From the NCBI GenBank assembly GCA_016840515.1, contig JAEOSF010000003.1:1-64000 (forward strand): a DNA stretch of 64,000 nucleotides, written 5' to 3'. The DNA comes from Candidatus Borrarchaeum yapensis (GTDB lineage: Archaea; Asgardarchaeota; Sifarchaeia; Borrarchaeales; Borrarchaeaceae). Under the pieces are notes generated by a model. That model was not told where the DNA came from, searched no databases, and was given only the letters and a program-made list of their open reading frames with translations. The position numbers and the translations under genes are program-made. This document shows positions 46,925-55,131 of this stretch, piece by piece (position 1 is the stretch's first letter; every line of letters begins with the position of its first letter).

Positions 46925-48457
46925 TTATAAATAAGTGTGATTTTTCACACAAATCCACATTTTATGATAATCATCAATTCTCCCTGCTTTCAAGAAGGAA
47001 GAACCAGCCTTAAGGTTATCGGGCTGTGCGCTCGTCACCGAGTGCAAGACATGCCTCATTAATACCGTTTTTCGCAGTATCTTAGCAGTCTTGAAGGAAG
47101 TTATCCCGCTATGCTCAAAGAGGTCATGGATCATCGACCATGTACGGTAAGGACTGCTCTTTTTCACACGGGGATCGATGAACTCCCCGACATGTGAGAG
47201 CACCCAATCGTAGATGGCTGGAATTGTTTCCTTGAAACCCAGACCTCTTCGAGCTATTACATAACTTGCAAGATAATGTACTGTCAAATTATGTAATCCT
47301 GAATATTTGTATTTCCCGATGAGGGAGGTGTATCCTGGAAATACTTTTCGAAAGGACACACCGCGCTTTTTACACTTCCTCTCCAATAATTGCAAGGCGG
47401 TGGTCTTCAAATTGCTCAATTTTCGATTACGTTTTTTGTTATAGGAAAATTCTTGATCGAACTGTAAATCCTCGACCACGATTCCCTTGCCCTTATTGAT
47501 GCAATAATTGACGACTTTATCCATTTTATAAGAGATATAATCGTTACGCTTATCGGTTCGATAGCTGTGAAGGTTGCCAAACGAGATGCGATGAGAGGAG
47601 AGCATATTACCGTGCTGATCTACATTGGTTAAAGCCACAAAATTATAATTAAAATCTAACCCGATTGCACCATGTTCATAGCCGTAATGTGGTGCGGGTT
47701 CAGTAATCTCATAAGATATATGAACGAAATAGCGCACCTTCCCCTTGAAGAGCTTCCTTTTCACGGTCAACGTATATTTGTCGGCATTAAGAATTTGCTG
47801 AAACCACTTCAACTGCACGGAATTTACGGATATAAGGATGAACAGCCATTTGCGTCCTTTTTGCTTGGAAAAGGTTCGTATCTTGACTGTCTTATCGGGC
47901 AATACCTTGATATTCAGATTTTTCACTCCATGTTGTTTCTTTCCGGTACAGCTGAAGGAAGAGTCCCGTTGTATCCTGAACTCGTCTCTAGTTATGTTAC
48001 CGCGTATTCTCTCCCTGAATAATTTCTTTGTGCCGAATACTACGGGTTCGAGGTGCAAATTGTGTAGTTTAGCCATTATCGAGGATCTGCGGGCGTATAA
48101 GCCTTTTAACCGTCTGTCATGTGTATCTTGTTCCTTTATTTCATTGATTTTCTTGTTAATTACTTTTAGTTGCTGTGTCATGCGTTTGCATCGTTTTTCC
48201 AACCAGGTCTTTTGTTGTTCCAGTGTTGCTATGTTGTTACTCAAAATAGTGCCAACATAGGGGTTGTTATGACACAGACGCATCAAACACTGCTGAATGG
48301 TTTTACCCTCGCCGAAACGTTCTGCCATGTAATTCTCACCATGAAACAACAGGTTATAGCCGATGCGTTTCATCCGGTTATAGATGGTAAAGATCTCGTG
48401 TAACTGATGTTCTTGTGCCTCATCGGGATACATTCGGAATTTGACGGTCTGAATCAT
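46925..48457 (-). CDS. TnpB-like protein with altered RuvC-III
   Basis: 510 residues, longer than usual TnpB. A coiled, basic N-terminal half contains a helical stretch (TLEQQKTWLEKRCKRMTQQLK). RuvC-I is AIGLDFNYNF (D268) and RuvC-II is GIVVEDLQF (E329). There is no zinc ribbon, and the region that normally reads DxNAAxNI is here TVHYLASYVIARRG, so the third aspartate is replaced by His (H394) as judged by eye. It could be a catalytically altered or regulatory TnpB homologue. ATG start behind TAGGGAG. Confidence 0.82.
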   Translation of the reverse strand: MIQTVKFRMYPDEAQEHQLHEIFTIYNRMKRIGYNLLFHGENYMAERFGEGKTIQQCLMRLCHNNPYVGTILSNNIATLEQQKTWLEKRCKRMTQQLKVINKKINEIKEQDTHDRRLKGLYARRSSIMAKLHNLHLEPVVFGTKKLFRERIRGNITRDEFRIQRDSSFSCTGKKQHGVKNLNIKVLPDKTVKIRTFSKQKGRKWLFILISVNSVQLKWFQQILNADKYTLTVKRKLFKGKVRYFVHISYEITEPAPHYGYEHGAIGLDFNYNFVALTNVDQHGNMLSSHRISFGNLHSYRTDKRNDYISYKMDKVVNYCINKGKGIVVEDLQFDQEFSYNKKRNRKLSNLKTTALQLLERKCKKRGVSFRKVFPGYTSLIGKYKYSGLHNLTVHYLASYVIARRGLGFKETIPAIYDWVLSHVGEFIDPRVKKSSPYRTWSMIHDLFEHSGITSFKTAKILRKTVLMRHVLHSVTSAQPDNLKAGSSFLKAGRIDDYHKMWICVKNHTYL

Positions 48458-48511
48458 GGTGATCGAATTCTCCCTACATTGTATTACGGTTCATTAATAA
48501 ACTCCACATAT

Positions 48512-48664
48512 TTAGTACATTCTTCGAACCTTATCACGCAAGGCATCGAGTTCAAAGGTGATAAAATCGATATGAGAAATCACCCAGTCATCAATTTCGC
48601 AGGATTCAGGAATAAGAAAGGAATCTATGAAGATATCGTCTATCGAGATTTCTTGAACTGTCAT
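48512..48664 (-). CDS. Small acidic hypothetical protein upstream of TnpB-like gene
   Basis: 50 residues from ATG 48664, starting MTVQEISIDDIFIDSFLIPE and rich in Asp, Glu and Ile; GAAAGTGAG lies just upstream. Same strand as, and 55 bases before, the TnpB-like gene. It may be an accessory peptide of the element or a remnant. No family recognised. Confidence 0.4.
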   Translation of the reverse strand: MTVQEISIDDIFIDSFLIPESCEIDDWVISHIDFITFELDALRDKVRRMY

Positions 48665-48937
48665 ATATCTCACTTTCAAGGGGTGAACTTGATGCGTAAG
48701 TAAGTCACTATAGCTGGGATAAAAGTAATTTATAAAGGGTGTATGGTTTTGTACATTATGAATGAGCTCAAAGAAAACACGGAACTAAAAAAGAAACTTG
48801 AGTGCTTAAGATATTTTGCCCATGATCTGCCAATTGCATTTGTATATAATAATCCTTAATGGAGCTCCCGACAATTCTTTGCTTTTTAAAATAGGCTTTC
48901 AAAGTAATCTATTGAGACATAATAACTGATTGTGTTG

Positions 48938-49018
48938 CGGAGAGTTTTACCAGATTCTTTTTATCTATTCTTAATTAAACGGAGAGTTTTACCAGATTCT
49001 TTTTATCTATTCTTAATT
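48938..49018 (+). repeat. Tandem direct repeat, 39 bp, period 42 bp
   Basis: The 39-base unit beginning CGGAGAGTTTTACCAG and ending ATTCTTAATT occurs twice without mismatch (48938-48976 and 48980-49018), separated by AAA. It lies in the leader of the small GTPase gene. Translated in the GTPase frame it gives RRVLPDSFYLFLI twice, but it is most likely untranslated. Confidence 0.9.
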
Positions 49019-49057
49019 CAAATAAGATTAGGAATAAATTTTCAAAGGGTATCCAGA

Positions 49058-49639
49058 TTGGCGCGCGCAAAAGAAATCCACCAAACAAATGTGAAAGTTA
49101 ACAAGAAACGTACTTATATTTTTAAGGTAATTGTAGCTGGCGAAGGCGGTGTAGGGAAGACTACTTTAATAAACAGGCATGCCACTGGAAAGTTCAATGT
49201 CGACACAAAGATGACCATCGGTGTAGGTTTTCTTATATGTGAAGCAAACCACACGTTTGATGAAACAATTAAGCTTCAGGTCTGGGATTTCGGCGGGGAA
49301 AAAAGGTTTCGCTTTCTCCTCCCCACTTATTGCAATGGTGCTCATGGAGTCATCCTAGCTTTCGATTTAACAAGCATTTCAAGTCTACTCAATTTACATG
49401 AGTGGATAAAATTGATTAAAGAACATACTAAAAACCCCGTTATTTTGCTCATTGGAACTAAAAATGATATTGCAAAAAAAAATGGAGAAGATATTATACC
49501 AGATGATATAATTAATCAGTTTTTATCATCTATAAGTCTTGATAAGTCATTTTTTTTCAAAACGAGTTCAAAAACAGGTGAAAATATTGCAGCTGTATTT
49601 TCAAGTATATCTTCGCGAATCATGGATGCGCTGATCTGA
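49058..49639 (+). CDS. Ras/Rab-like small GTPase
   Basis: 193 residues from TTG 49058, behind AAAGGG at 49044-49049 (spacer about 8). All five GTPase motifs are present: G1 GEGGVGKTT (28-36), G2 Thr in MTIG (about 53), G3 WDFGGEKRF (76), G4 GTKND (133) and G5 SSKTG (170). The FGGE form of G3 lacks the catalytic Gln of Ras but is seen in many archaeal GTPases of the Asgard group. A longer reading (from 48932) would include the tandem repeat and is unlikely. No GAP or GEF is adjacent. Confidence 0.9.
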   Translation: MARAKEIHQTNVKVNKKRTYIFKVIVAGEGGVGKTTLINRHATGKFNVDTKMTIGVGFLICEANHTFDETIKLQVWDFGGEKRFRFLLPTYCNGAHGVILAFDLTSISSLLNLHEWIKLIKEHTKNPVILLIGTKNDIAKKNGEDIIPDDIINQFLSSISLDKSFFFKTSSKTGENIAAVFSSISSRIMDALI

Positions 49640-49760
49640 AAGAATTAACGGCAATCTTAATTTTATGCTATTATCACAAACAAAAACCAAGGAGATTAGA
49701 GGACAAAGGAGTAGTAAATAGTTGTTAAGAACTATGATCGAACTATTTGCATTAACCAAC

Positions 49761-50654
49761 TTATTCTGTACACAATAAGATTTTAGACCATTCTGCTTCT
49801 CTGATTTTATGAATTAACTCGATTTCCTTATCGGAAATATGTGCAAATCTGCCTTGTAATTTCAGATATTCCTCAATAGGTTCTCTTTTTGCTGGATCAA
49901 TAAGAAATTTACTCTTACCTGTGAGTGTAAGTTGTCCGTTTTCAATCTCGTAGAGAATCCACATGCCTGTTGATATAGCCTTTCTTCCGACAGCAATGGA
50001 GAGGCTGGAGTCAAATCTCCAACCTGTGGGGCACATCGACAAGATATGGATGTACCGTGGTCCTTTAAAAGTTGTAGCTTTCTTTACCTTTTGAAACAAG
50101 TCTTCAGGAAATGCACTACAAGCTGTAGCTATATAGGGAATATCGTGTGCTGCCATAATCCTTGGCATATCCTTTTTTAGTTCAAATTTACCTGTGGGAG
50201 TTGTAGTTGTTAATGCACCGAAGGGTGTTGCACCGCTTCTCTGATTTCCTGTATTCATATATGCCTCATTGTCGTAGCAAATATAGATAAAATTTGTACC
50301 TCTTTCAGCAGCTCCTGATAAAGCCTGTAGACCTATGTCTGCAGTTCCACCGTCGCCCGCCCATGCGACTACCGTAATATCTTGGTCTTTTTCCATAACT
50401 TCTAACGCCGCAACAACCCCAGAAGCTGCTGCTCCTGCGGTTTCAAAAGGCATATTCAGGACAGGGAAGTTATAAGGGGTTGCAGGAAACTTACCAGAGA
50501 TTATGGTCGCACATGAAGCGGGAATAACAAATATACAGTTGTTTCCTAAGGCTTTGATGGCTGTACGTAATGCAATAACCCCACCACAACCAGGACATGC
50601 TCTATTACCTCCAAAAAGGAATTCTTCCTCTGGAATAAGAGTCATAACACCCAT
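49761..50654 (-). CDS. porB: Pyruvate:ferredoxin oxidoreductase, beta subunit
   Basis: 297 residues from ATG 50654 behind GAGGTG. It holds the thiamine-diphosphate site: CPGCGG at the N-terminus, GDGGTADIGLQ (about 105) and DNEAYMNTGNQRSG (about 135). Cysteines in CPGCG and CPTGW are the [4Fe-4S] ligands of the beta subunit. It is the last gene of porGDAB and starts 5 bases after porA ends. It decarboxylates pyruvate, with CoA and ferredoxin, in the cytoplasm. Confidence 0.93.
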   Translation of the reverse strand: MGVMTLIPEEEFLFGGNRACPGCGGVIALRTAIKALGNNCIFVIPASCATIISGKFPATPYNFPVLNMPFETAGAAASGVVAALEVMEKDQDITVVAWAGDGGTADIGLQALSGAAERGTNFIYICYDNEAYMNTGNQRSGATPFGALTTTTPTGKFELKKDMPRIMAAHDIPYIATACSAFPEDLFQKVKKATTFKGPRYIHILSMCPTGWRFDSSLSIAVGRKAISTGMWILYEIENGQLTLTGKSKFLIDPAKREPIEEYLKLQGRFAHISDKEIELIHKIREAEWSKILLCTE

Positions 50655-50659
50655 TTTTT

Positions 50660-51859
50660 TCACCTCAGCCCAATCCACTTAGTTTGACCCATTTCACCCA
50701 ATTCTGTTGCAGTAATTGCTCTTTTTACGATTTCTTCTATCTGTGTTTTTGTCACGTCTCTTCCGCCCAGCCCCACAATAAATCCGAAGATCTCTGACCT
50801 CTGTTTAAGGTTGTATAGCGCCGCTTTTGTTTCTGTAAATAAACAACCTTCATTTCCAAATGAGATATTTCTATCTAATACTACGAGTGTTTGCTTACTT
50901 TTTGCTAGATTTCTTAATTCTTCATTAGGAAAGGGGCGAAATACGCGAATCTTCACACTTCCGACTTTATATCCCTGCTCTCGTAAACTATCTACAACTA
51001 AGGTTGATTCAGAAGCTAACGTGCCCATACTAAGTATCACGAGTTCTGCACCTTCGCACTTATACGGCTGTATCATGCCTCCATGCGATCTTCCGAAGAG
51101 TTTTTCGAACTCTTTATCCACGTCATAGATTTTTCTTCTCGCATTCTCCATTGCCTTTTGCCTCAAGTATTGGAAATCCATATAACCTGGAAACCCGGGT
51201 TCGCTCTCAGGGAAAACCATCGGGTATAACCCAACAGGTCGATTGGGATCTAAATAGGCATGTTCTGGTTTATATGGAGGCAAAAACGAATCTATAGCGT
51301 CTTGACTTGGGACACTAAAGGGCATTACAGTGTGGGATAAAATAAATGCGTCTAAGCAAATCATAGCGGGTAAAAGCACTTCTGGATCTTCACAAATGCG
51401 ATACGCCTGAATTATTGTATCGAAGACTTCTTGATTATTATCAGCATAAAATTGAATCCAACCTGTGTTTCTTTGAGATAGTGAATCCGAGTGGTCCGTC
51501 CATACATTCCAAGGAGGACCTAAGGCTCTATTAACAACTGCCATCACAATAGGAAGTCTTCCGCCTCCTGCCCAATGAAGGACTTCGTGCATTAACGCAA
51601 GTCCATGACTACTTGTTGCAGTAAATGTTCTCACGCCTGTAGCACTCGCCGCAGTAACTACCGCCAATGCACTATGTTCAGATTCCACTCTAACGAATCG
51701 TGCTCTTATAGGGTAATCATCGCGTTCGACCCACTCTGAGAGGGTTTCAACAATACTTGTTTGTGGTGTAATGGGGTAGGCTGAGATCACTTGTACTTTG
51801 GCCATTTTTGCAGCTAATGCCGCTGCAGAATTTCCAGTAGCAATTACCTCTTGGCTCAT
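50660..51859 (-). CDS. porA: Pyruvate:ferredoxin oxidoreductase, alpha subunit
   Basis: 399 residues. N-terminal ISAYPITPQTSIVETL and VRVESEHSALAVVTAAS are the thiamine-diphosphate pyrimidine-side motifs; the C-terminal domain II follows (about 260-399). ATG 51859 overlaps the stop of porD, behind GGAGG; a second ATG at 51862 lies in the same context. It has the usual size for archaeal PorA. Specificity for pyruvate rather than another 2-oxoacid is inferred from the family resemblance. Confidence 0.93.
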   Translation of the reverse strand: MSQEVIATGNSAAALAAKMAKVQVISAYPITPQTSIVETLSEWVERDDYPIRARFVRVESEHSALAVVTAASATGVRTFTATSSHGLALMHEVLHWAGGGRLPIVMAVVNRALGPPWNVWTDHSDSLSQRNTGWIQFYADNNQEVFDTIIQAYRICEDPEVLLPAMICLDAFILSHTVMPFSVPSQDAIDSFLPPYKPEHAYLDPNRPVGLYPMVFPESEPGFPGYMDFQYLRQKAMENARRKIYDVDKEFEKLFGRSHGGMIQPYKCEGAELVILSMGTLASESTLVVDSLREQGYKVGSVKIRVFRPFPNEELRNLAKSKQTLVVLDRNISFGNEGCLFTETKAALYNLKQRSEIFGFIVGLGGRDVTKTQIEEIVKRAITATELGEMGQTKWIGLR

Positions 51860-52152
51860 CATTCCTCCTCCTCTTTCACCATCTTTATAGCCTTAGTTGG
51901 GCATTCCATAGCACAAATTCCACAACCTTTGCAGAATCGTAAATCGATTTCTATCGGATTCGTTTTTTTGATCGCAATTTCAGGGCAAAATAACCAACAA
52001 TTGAAGCAGCCTATACATTTTTCAGGGATAAGAACGGGTCTAAGGGCTCTCCATGTCCCAGTTTCGCCTGCTTCACCTTCTGTCGGTACATTTAAAGGTA
52101 TCACATACTCACTGGTTTTCTTCTTTTTTGAAAAAGTATTTGGAGTTGCCAT
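51859..52152 (-). CDS. porD: Pyruvate:ferredoxin oxidoreductase, delta (ferredoxin) subunit
   Basis: 97 residues from ATG 52152 behind AAGGTG. Two ferredoxin clusters CIGCFNCWLFCP and CKGCGICAMECP each provide ligands for a [4Fe-4S] cluster. It passes electrons from the alpha/beta core to external ferredoxin. It ends in the start of porA (ATGA overlap). Confidence 0.93.
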   Translation of the reverse strand: MATPNTFSKKKKTSEYVIPLNVPTEGEAGETGTWRALRPVLIPEKCIGCFNCWLFCPEIAIKKTNPIEIDLRFCKGCGICAMECPTKAIKMVKEEEE

Positions 52153-52292
52153 GAGGTTTTTCACCTTCTTAAAAAGAAATCGCAAGAAATAATCACATGA
52201 CTAAATAGGATCTTAGATTTAATCTTGTTTCTATTGTTGCACTACTATTTAGGTTTTCAGAAAAAATCGGTTGTACTAGAAGTTTACTGCAG

Positions 52293-52856
52293 TTAGCATA
52301 ACGTTTTTTGGAAAGTTAGTTTTGCGGCTTCTGCATTTCTTTTTCCTATTTCCCCATGCCACTTTTTCCCAATAATCTTCGTTAGAGTTTCAAGGGATAC
52401 TAATCCAGTAATTTTTGAAAATGCCCCTAGGATTGGTGTGTTGAGGACAGGAATACCAGCAACTATTAAACCCAATTCTTGTGCTACAGTAGTTACATCC
52501 GTGGTATATATTCGAAAGTTTCCTTTAATGCGTAGTTCATCTGATTTTTTTGAAGAGTTGATAATGAGGGTTCCTCCTTCCTTTAACCCTTCATTCACTT
52601 TCATCAATCCAACTAGCGTAGCATCTAAGACTACAACGAAGTCTGGATTGTAGATTTGTGAGCGAACACGAATTTCTTCGTCAGAAATTCTTGTGAATGC
52701 CATGATTGGTGCGCCTCTTCGTTCGGCACCGAAGTAAGGGAACGCTTGAACGCCTTTGTACCCCTCTAAATATGCGGCTTCAGCTAAAATCTGTGCTGCT
52801 GTGACTGCACCTTGTCCACCACGTCCATGCCAACGAATCTCAATAAGTTTGCCCAA
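52293..52856 (-). CDS. porG: Pyruvate:ferredoxin oxidoreductase, gamma subunit
   Basis: 187 residues with the gamma-subunit fold markers IRWHGRGGQGAVTAAQILAEAA at the N-terminus and YFGAERRGAPIMAFTRIS. TTG 52856 after AGGGGGA is the start. First gene of the por operon (order G, D, A, B, as in other archaea), 140 bases before porD; the gap is AT-rich. Confidence 0.93.
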   Translation of the reverse strand: MGKLIEIRWHGRGGQGAVTAAQILAEAAYLEGYKGVQAFPYFGAERRGAPIMAFTRISDEEIRVRSQIYNPDFVVVLDATLVGLMKVNEGLKEGGTLIINSSKKSDELRIKGNFRIYTTDVTTVAQELGLIVAGIPVLNTPILGAFSKITGLVSLETLTKIIGKKWHGEIGKRNAEAAKLTFQKTLC

Positions 52857-52923
52857 TCATAATCCCCCTACAAGAAACATATGCGACTACTACATGAACT
52901 TAAACTTTTACTTTGATATAAGG

Positions 52924-53100
52924 TCATTGGTTATTATCCTCTACAGACAACTGAAAATTTTTGGCAGCAATAATCCCAATAATGAAAAGAGATGTTCCAA
53001 TAAGTACGATGATTTCGCCTATCAATCGGTTTCCAAAATAATATGCTAGCATTCCAAGAAAAAGTACAAATATAGCTAAAACCACTAAAATAAATCTCAC
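52924..53100 (-). CDS. Small two-TM membrane protein, 58 aa
   Basis: GTG 53100 behind AGAGG (spacer 8) opens 58 codons starting MRFILVVLAIFVLFLGML and containing a second helix (IVLIGTSLFIIGIIAAK), with a short polar tail. It is divergent from the archaeosortase gene; the two ribosome sites lie in the same small palindrome ACCTCTGAGGT. Function unknown. Confidence 0.6.
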   Translation of the reverse strand: MRFILVVLAIFVLFLGMLAYYFGNRLIGEIIVLIGTSLFIIGIIAAKNFQLSVEDNNQ

Positions 53101-53126
53101 AGTAGAAACCTCTGAGGTTTGCAGGC

Positions 53127-53708
53127 ATGTTCACACAAAACAGGAAATATGTCCTTTATCTTGTCTTTGTATCCTTATTCATTCTTGTATTTTATTATAT
53201 TTCCGATTATTTCTACCTAAAAGTTCTAACAGCATTTCATTCATCTTTACTCCTAGAACGTTTGTTTTTAATACCTAATCGTCCTCAAATTGTCGGGAAT
53301 AAAGTCTTTATTAACGACTTCGAGATCATTAGAGAGTGTACAGGTATCCAAGCAATCGTTGTGTTTGTGGGTCTTGTCTTATTTGTTCCTAGAGGACCTT
53401 GGAAGAAAAAAATCCTATCCCTGGCACTCATAATAGGTTTTGTTTACGCTTCGAATGTTTTTAGAATTGCATTTGAAATATGGCTGGTCGAGAGTGGTCT
53501 TCTTTCTTACACGCTTGCTCACTATCCTTTAAGTTTGGTTCTTGGAATTATTGGTGTATTTCTCTTAGTCGTTGTAACAGAACAAGTGTATCCACAGTTT
53601 TCTGAATTCATTATGGGTCTGATGAAAGTAGTTCAAGCAAATGTTAATAACTTCTGGAACTCGCATTCTAGAGTAACAGATTCAAGAGATATGGAAGTTA
53701 AAAAATGA
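53127..53708 (+). CDS. Archaeosortase/exosortase-family transpeptidase
   Basis: 193 residues, about 5-6 membrane helices. The catalytic triad is readable: Cys71 in RECTGIQ, Arg113 in NVFRIAFE and His132 in LAHYPLSL. These enzymes recognise a C-terminal tripartite tail on surface proteins and cleave it, often attaching the protein to a lipid. ATG behind GAGG. It overlaps the cyclase-family gene by ATGA. The protein at 54404-55012 carries a fitting tail. Confidence 0.92.
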   Translation: MFTQNRKYVLYLVFVSLFILVFYYISDYFYLKVLTAFHSSLLLERLFLIPNRPQIVGNKVFINDFEIIRECTGIQAIVVFVGLVLFVPRGPWKKKILSLALIIGFVYASNVFRIAFEIWLVESGLLSYTLAHYPLSLVLGIIGVFLLVVVTEQVYPQFSEFIMGLMKVVQANVNNFWNSHSRVTDSRDMEVKK

Positions 53709-54355
53709 TTGACTTAGTAAACGTCAGGCTGGTTGACCTTTCAAAGAAATTACAGCCTGGAATTGAAAAGCATGATGGAACATACCTGCATGGAACTGAA
53801 TTACGGCGTCTTGAACTAAGAGAGTTCATTTTCGCTGGGGATAATACATATATGTGCTGGGTCGAGACGGAAACTCATATTGGGACTCACGTTGAAGGCC
53901 CCTCACATTATCTTAAAGGAGAAAAAGATATCGCATCTTTACCTTTAGAAAACTTCATCGGTGAGGCCCTAGTAATCGCTCTAACTCATAAGAAACCAAA
54001 TGAGTCTATTCGCCCTAATGACTTAGAAGGAGTCAATCAGGGAGATATAGTTCTCCTATTTGCTTCTAAGAATTACAAGATGGAAGAGCGCCCTTACATA
54101 GCCCCTGATGCTGCTGAATACCTTTACGAAAAAAGAATAAAAATGCTGGGCATTGATGACTCTATTTCTGTTGAGGCACCTGGTTCCATGGCAACACATG
54201 ACTTCTTACTTAGAAATGATATTCCAATAATCGAAGGATTAGATAACCTTCAAGCGTTAACAAAGCAAAGGTTTTTCTTCATAGGCTTTCCTCTCAGAAT
54301 AGCAGGGTTAGATTCCTCGTGGATACGAGCCGTTGCTTTAGAAGAAGCCGACTAG
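53705..54355 (+). CDS. Cyclase-family (kynurenine formamidase-like) hydrolase
   Basis: 216 residues. HIGTHVEGPSHYL (58-70) fits the metal-binding H-x-G-T-H-x(D/E)-x-P-x-H motif of the cyclase/KynB superfamily; the usual Asp is Glu. A cytoplasmic metal-dependent hydrolase. It overlaps the archaeosortase gene by four bases, so they are translationally coupled. A functional link is not obvious. Confidence 0.88.
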   Translation: MIDLVNVRLVDLSKKLQPGIEKHDGTYLHGTELRRLELREFIFAGDNTYMCWVETETHIGTHVEGPSHYLKGEKDIASLPLENFIGEALVIALTHKKPNESIRPNDLEGVNQGDIVLLFASKNYKMEERPYIAPDAAEYLYEKRIKMLGIDDSISVEAPGSMATHDFLLRNDIPIIEGLDNLQALTKQRFFFIGFPLRIAGLDSSWIRAVALEEAD

Positions 54356-54403
54356 GCTTTTCAAAAAAAAGAGAGATTGAGGAACTTATTTGATTTATGT
54401 GAG

Positions 54404-55012
54404 TTATCTTTTTTTATTTCGATGTATGAAAAATACTGCGATAAGTCCTAAGACCAAGCCGATGAGGATTCCCTCAATAGGATAACCGGGTATTCCTCTT
54501 GGAGGAGACGTTGTAGGTTCTTCCGTTGCGGGCGACGTCGTTTCTGCGGGTTTTTCCGAAAATGTAACTTGGCCAATATCTTCTACTCTATAGCCGTCAT
54601 ATGTCGCGCCGACAATGTAGGTTCTATAAACCAATTTTACAGAAAGTTGACCACTGGAGGCAGTACCCGAATGAGGTGTAAATCCGAGATAAAAAGTTTC
54701 TGTATCACCTACACTGTTAAATTCAGTCTCACTGAGGGAGAATGACAGCCAATCATTATTATCGAGGAGGAGATCGCAAAACAAAAAGCGTATATAGTCA
54801 TTTTGGGCTTGCTGTGTCATTTCTATTCTTAAAACAAACGTATATGTTTCTTCGTAATACATTGAGTCGTAATAGTCTAACTGGCAAGAAAAGGTATTAG
54901 TATAAGGATCACTGAATGACCAAGCAGCACTGTAATTTTGTGCTGAGGTAGGTACTGCGACCAGTAAGAGGCAAATCATAGCAAGAGGTGGGATAAAAAT
55001 TTTTAGTTTCAT
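54404..55012 (-). CDS. Secreted protein with IPGYPIE archaeosortase-type tail
   Basis: 202 residues: signal peptide (KIFIPPLAMICLLLVAVPTSA), an extracellular beta-rich domain with YTFVLRIEM and WLSFSLSETEF, a Thr/Pro/Glu stalk (AETTSPATEEPTTSPP), then RGIPGYPIEG, a hydrophobic helix (ILIGLVLGLIAVFFI) and the basic end HRNKKR. The motif-TM-basic order is that of archaeosortase substrates (PGF-CTERM and relatives). ATG 55012 is chosen to begin right before the signal peptide. It converges on the cyclase gene, with the archaeosortase next beyond. Confidence 0.85.
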   Translation of the reverse strand: MKLKIFIPPLAMICLLLVAVPTSAQNYSAAWSFSDPYTNTFSCQLDYYDSMYYEETYTFVLRIEMTQQAQNDYIRFLFCDLLLDNNDWLSFSLSETEFNSVGDTETFYLGFTPHSGTASSGQLSVKLVYRTYIVGATYDGYRVEDIGQVTFSEKPAETTSPATEEPTTSPPRGIPGYPIEGILIGLVLGLIAVFFIHRNKKR

Positions 55013-55131
55013 TGATGCATCCACGCTTAATTTGATTTTGAAAATGATGTTAATAAACTCCATGTTAATAAATACATTTGTCTATGAATTTGCTGAGTTA
55101 TTTGCTTAGAACTTAATCATGATGGAATTGA

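Larger units (their letters stand above)
46570..48700 (-). mobile_element. IS200/IS605-group element carrying only a TnpB-like gene (element B)
   Basis: Approximate limits. The downstream end is set by GGTGGGGTAGTTCAC (46584-46570, minus strand). The upstream end is not clear; it must lie beyond the 48512-48664 ORF if that belongs to the element. No tnpA is present. Confidence 0.55.

Noticed and set aside
48407..48703. 98-codon plus-strand ORF
   Set aside because: It runs antisense to the start of the TnpB-like gene and to the better small ORF at 48512-48664.
48725..48859. Short frame with MNELKENTELKKKLE near the GTPase leader
   Set aside because: Coiled-coil-like but under 40 codons with a weak ribosome site; it may be a remnant.
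49690..49781. Two ribosome-site-like AAGGAG sequences downstream of the GTPase
   Set aside because: The frames they serve are 8 to 18 codons and run into porB; no support.
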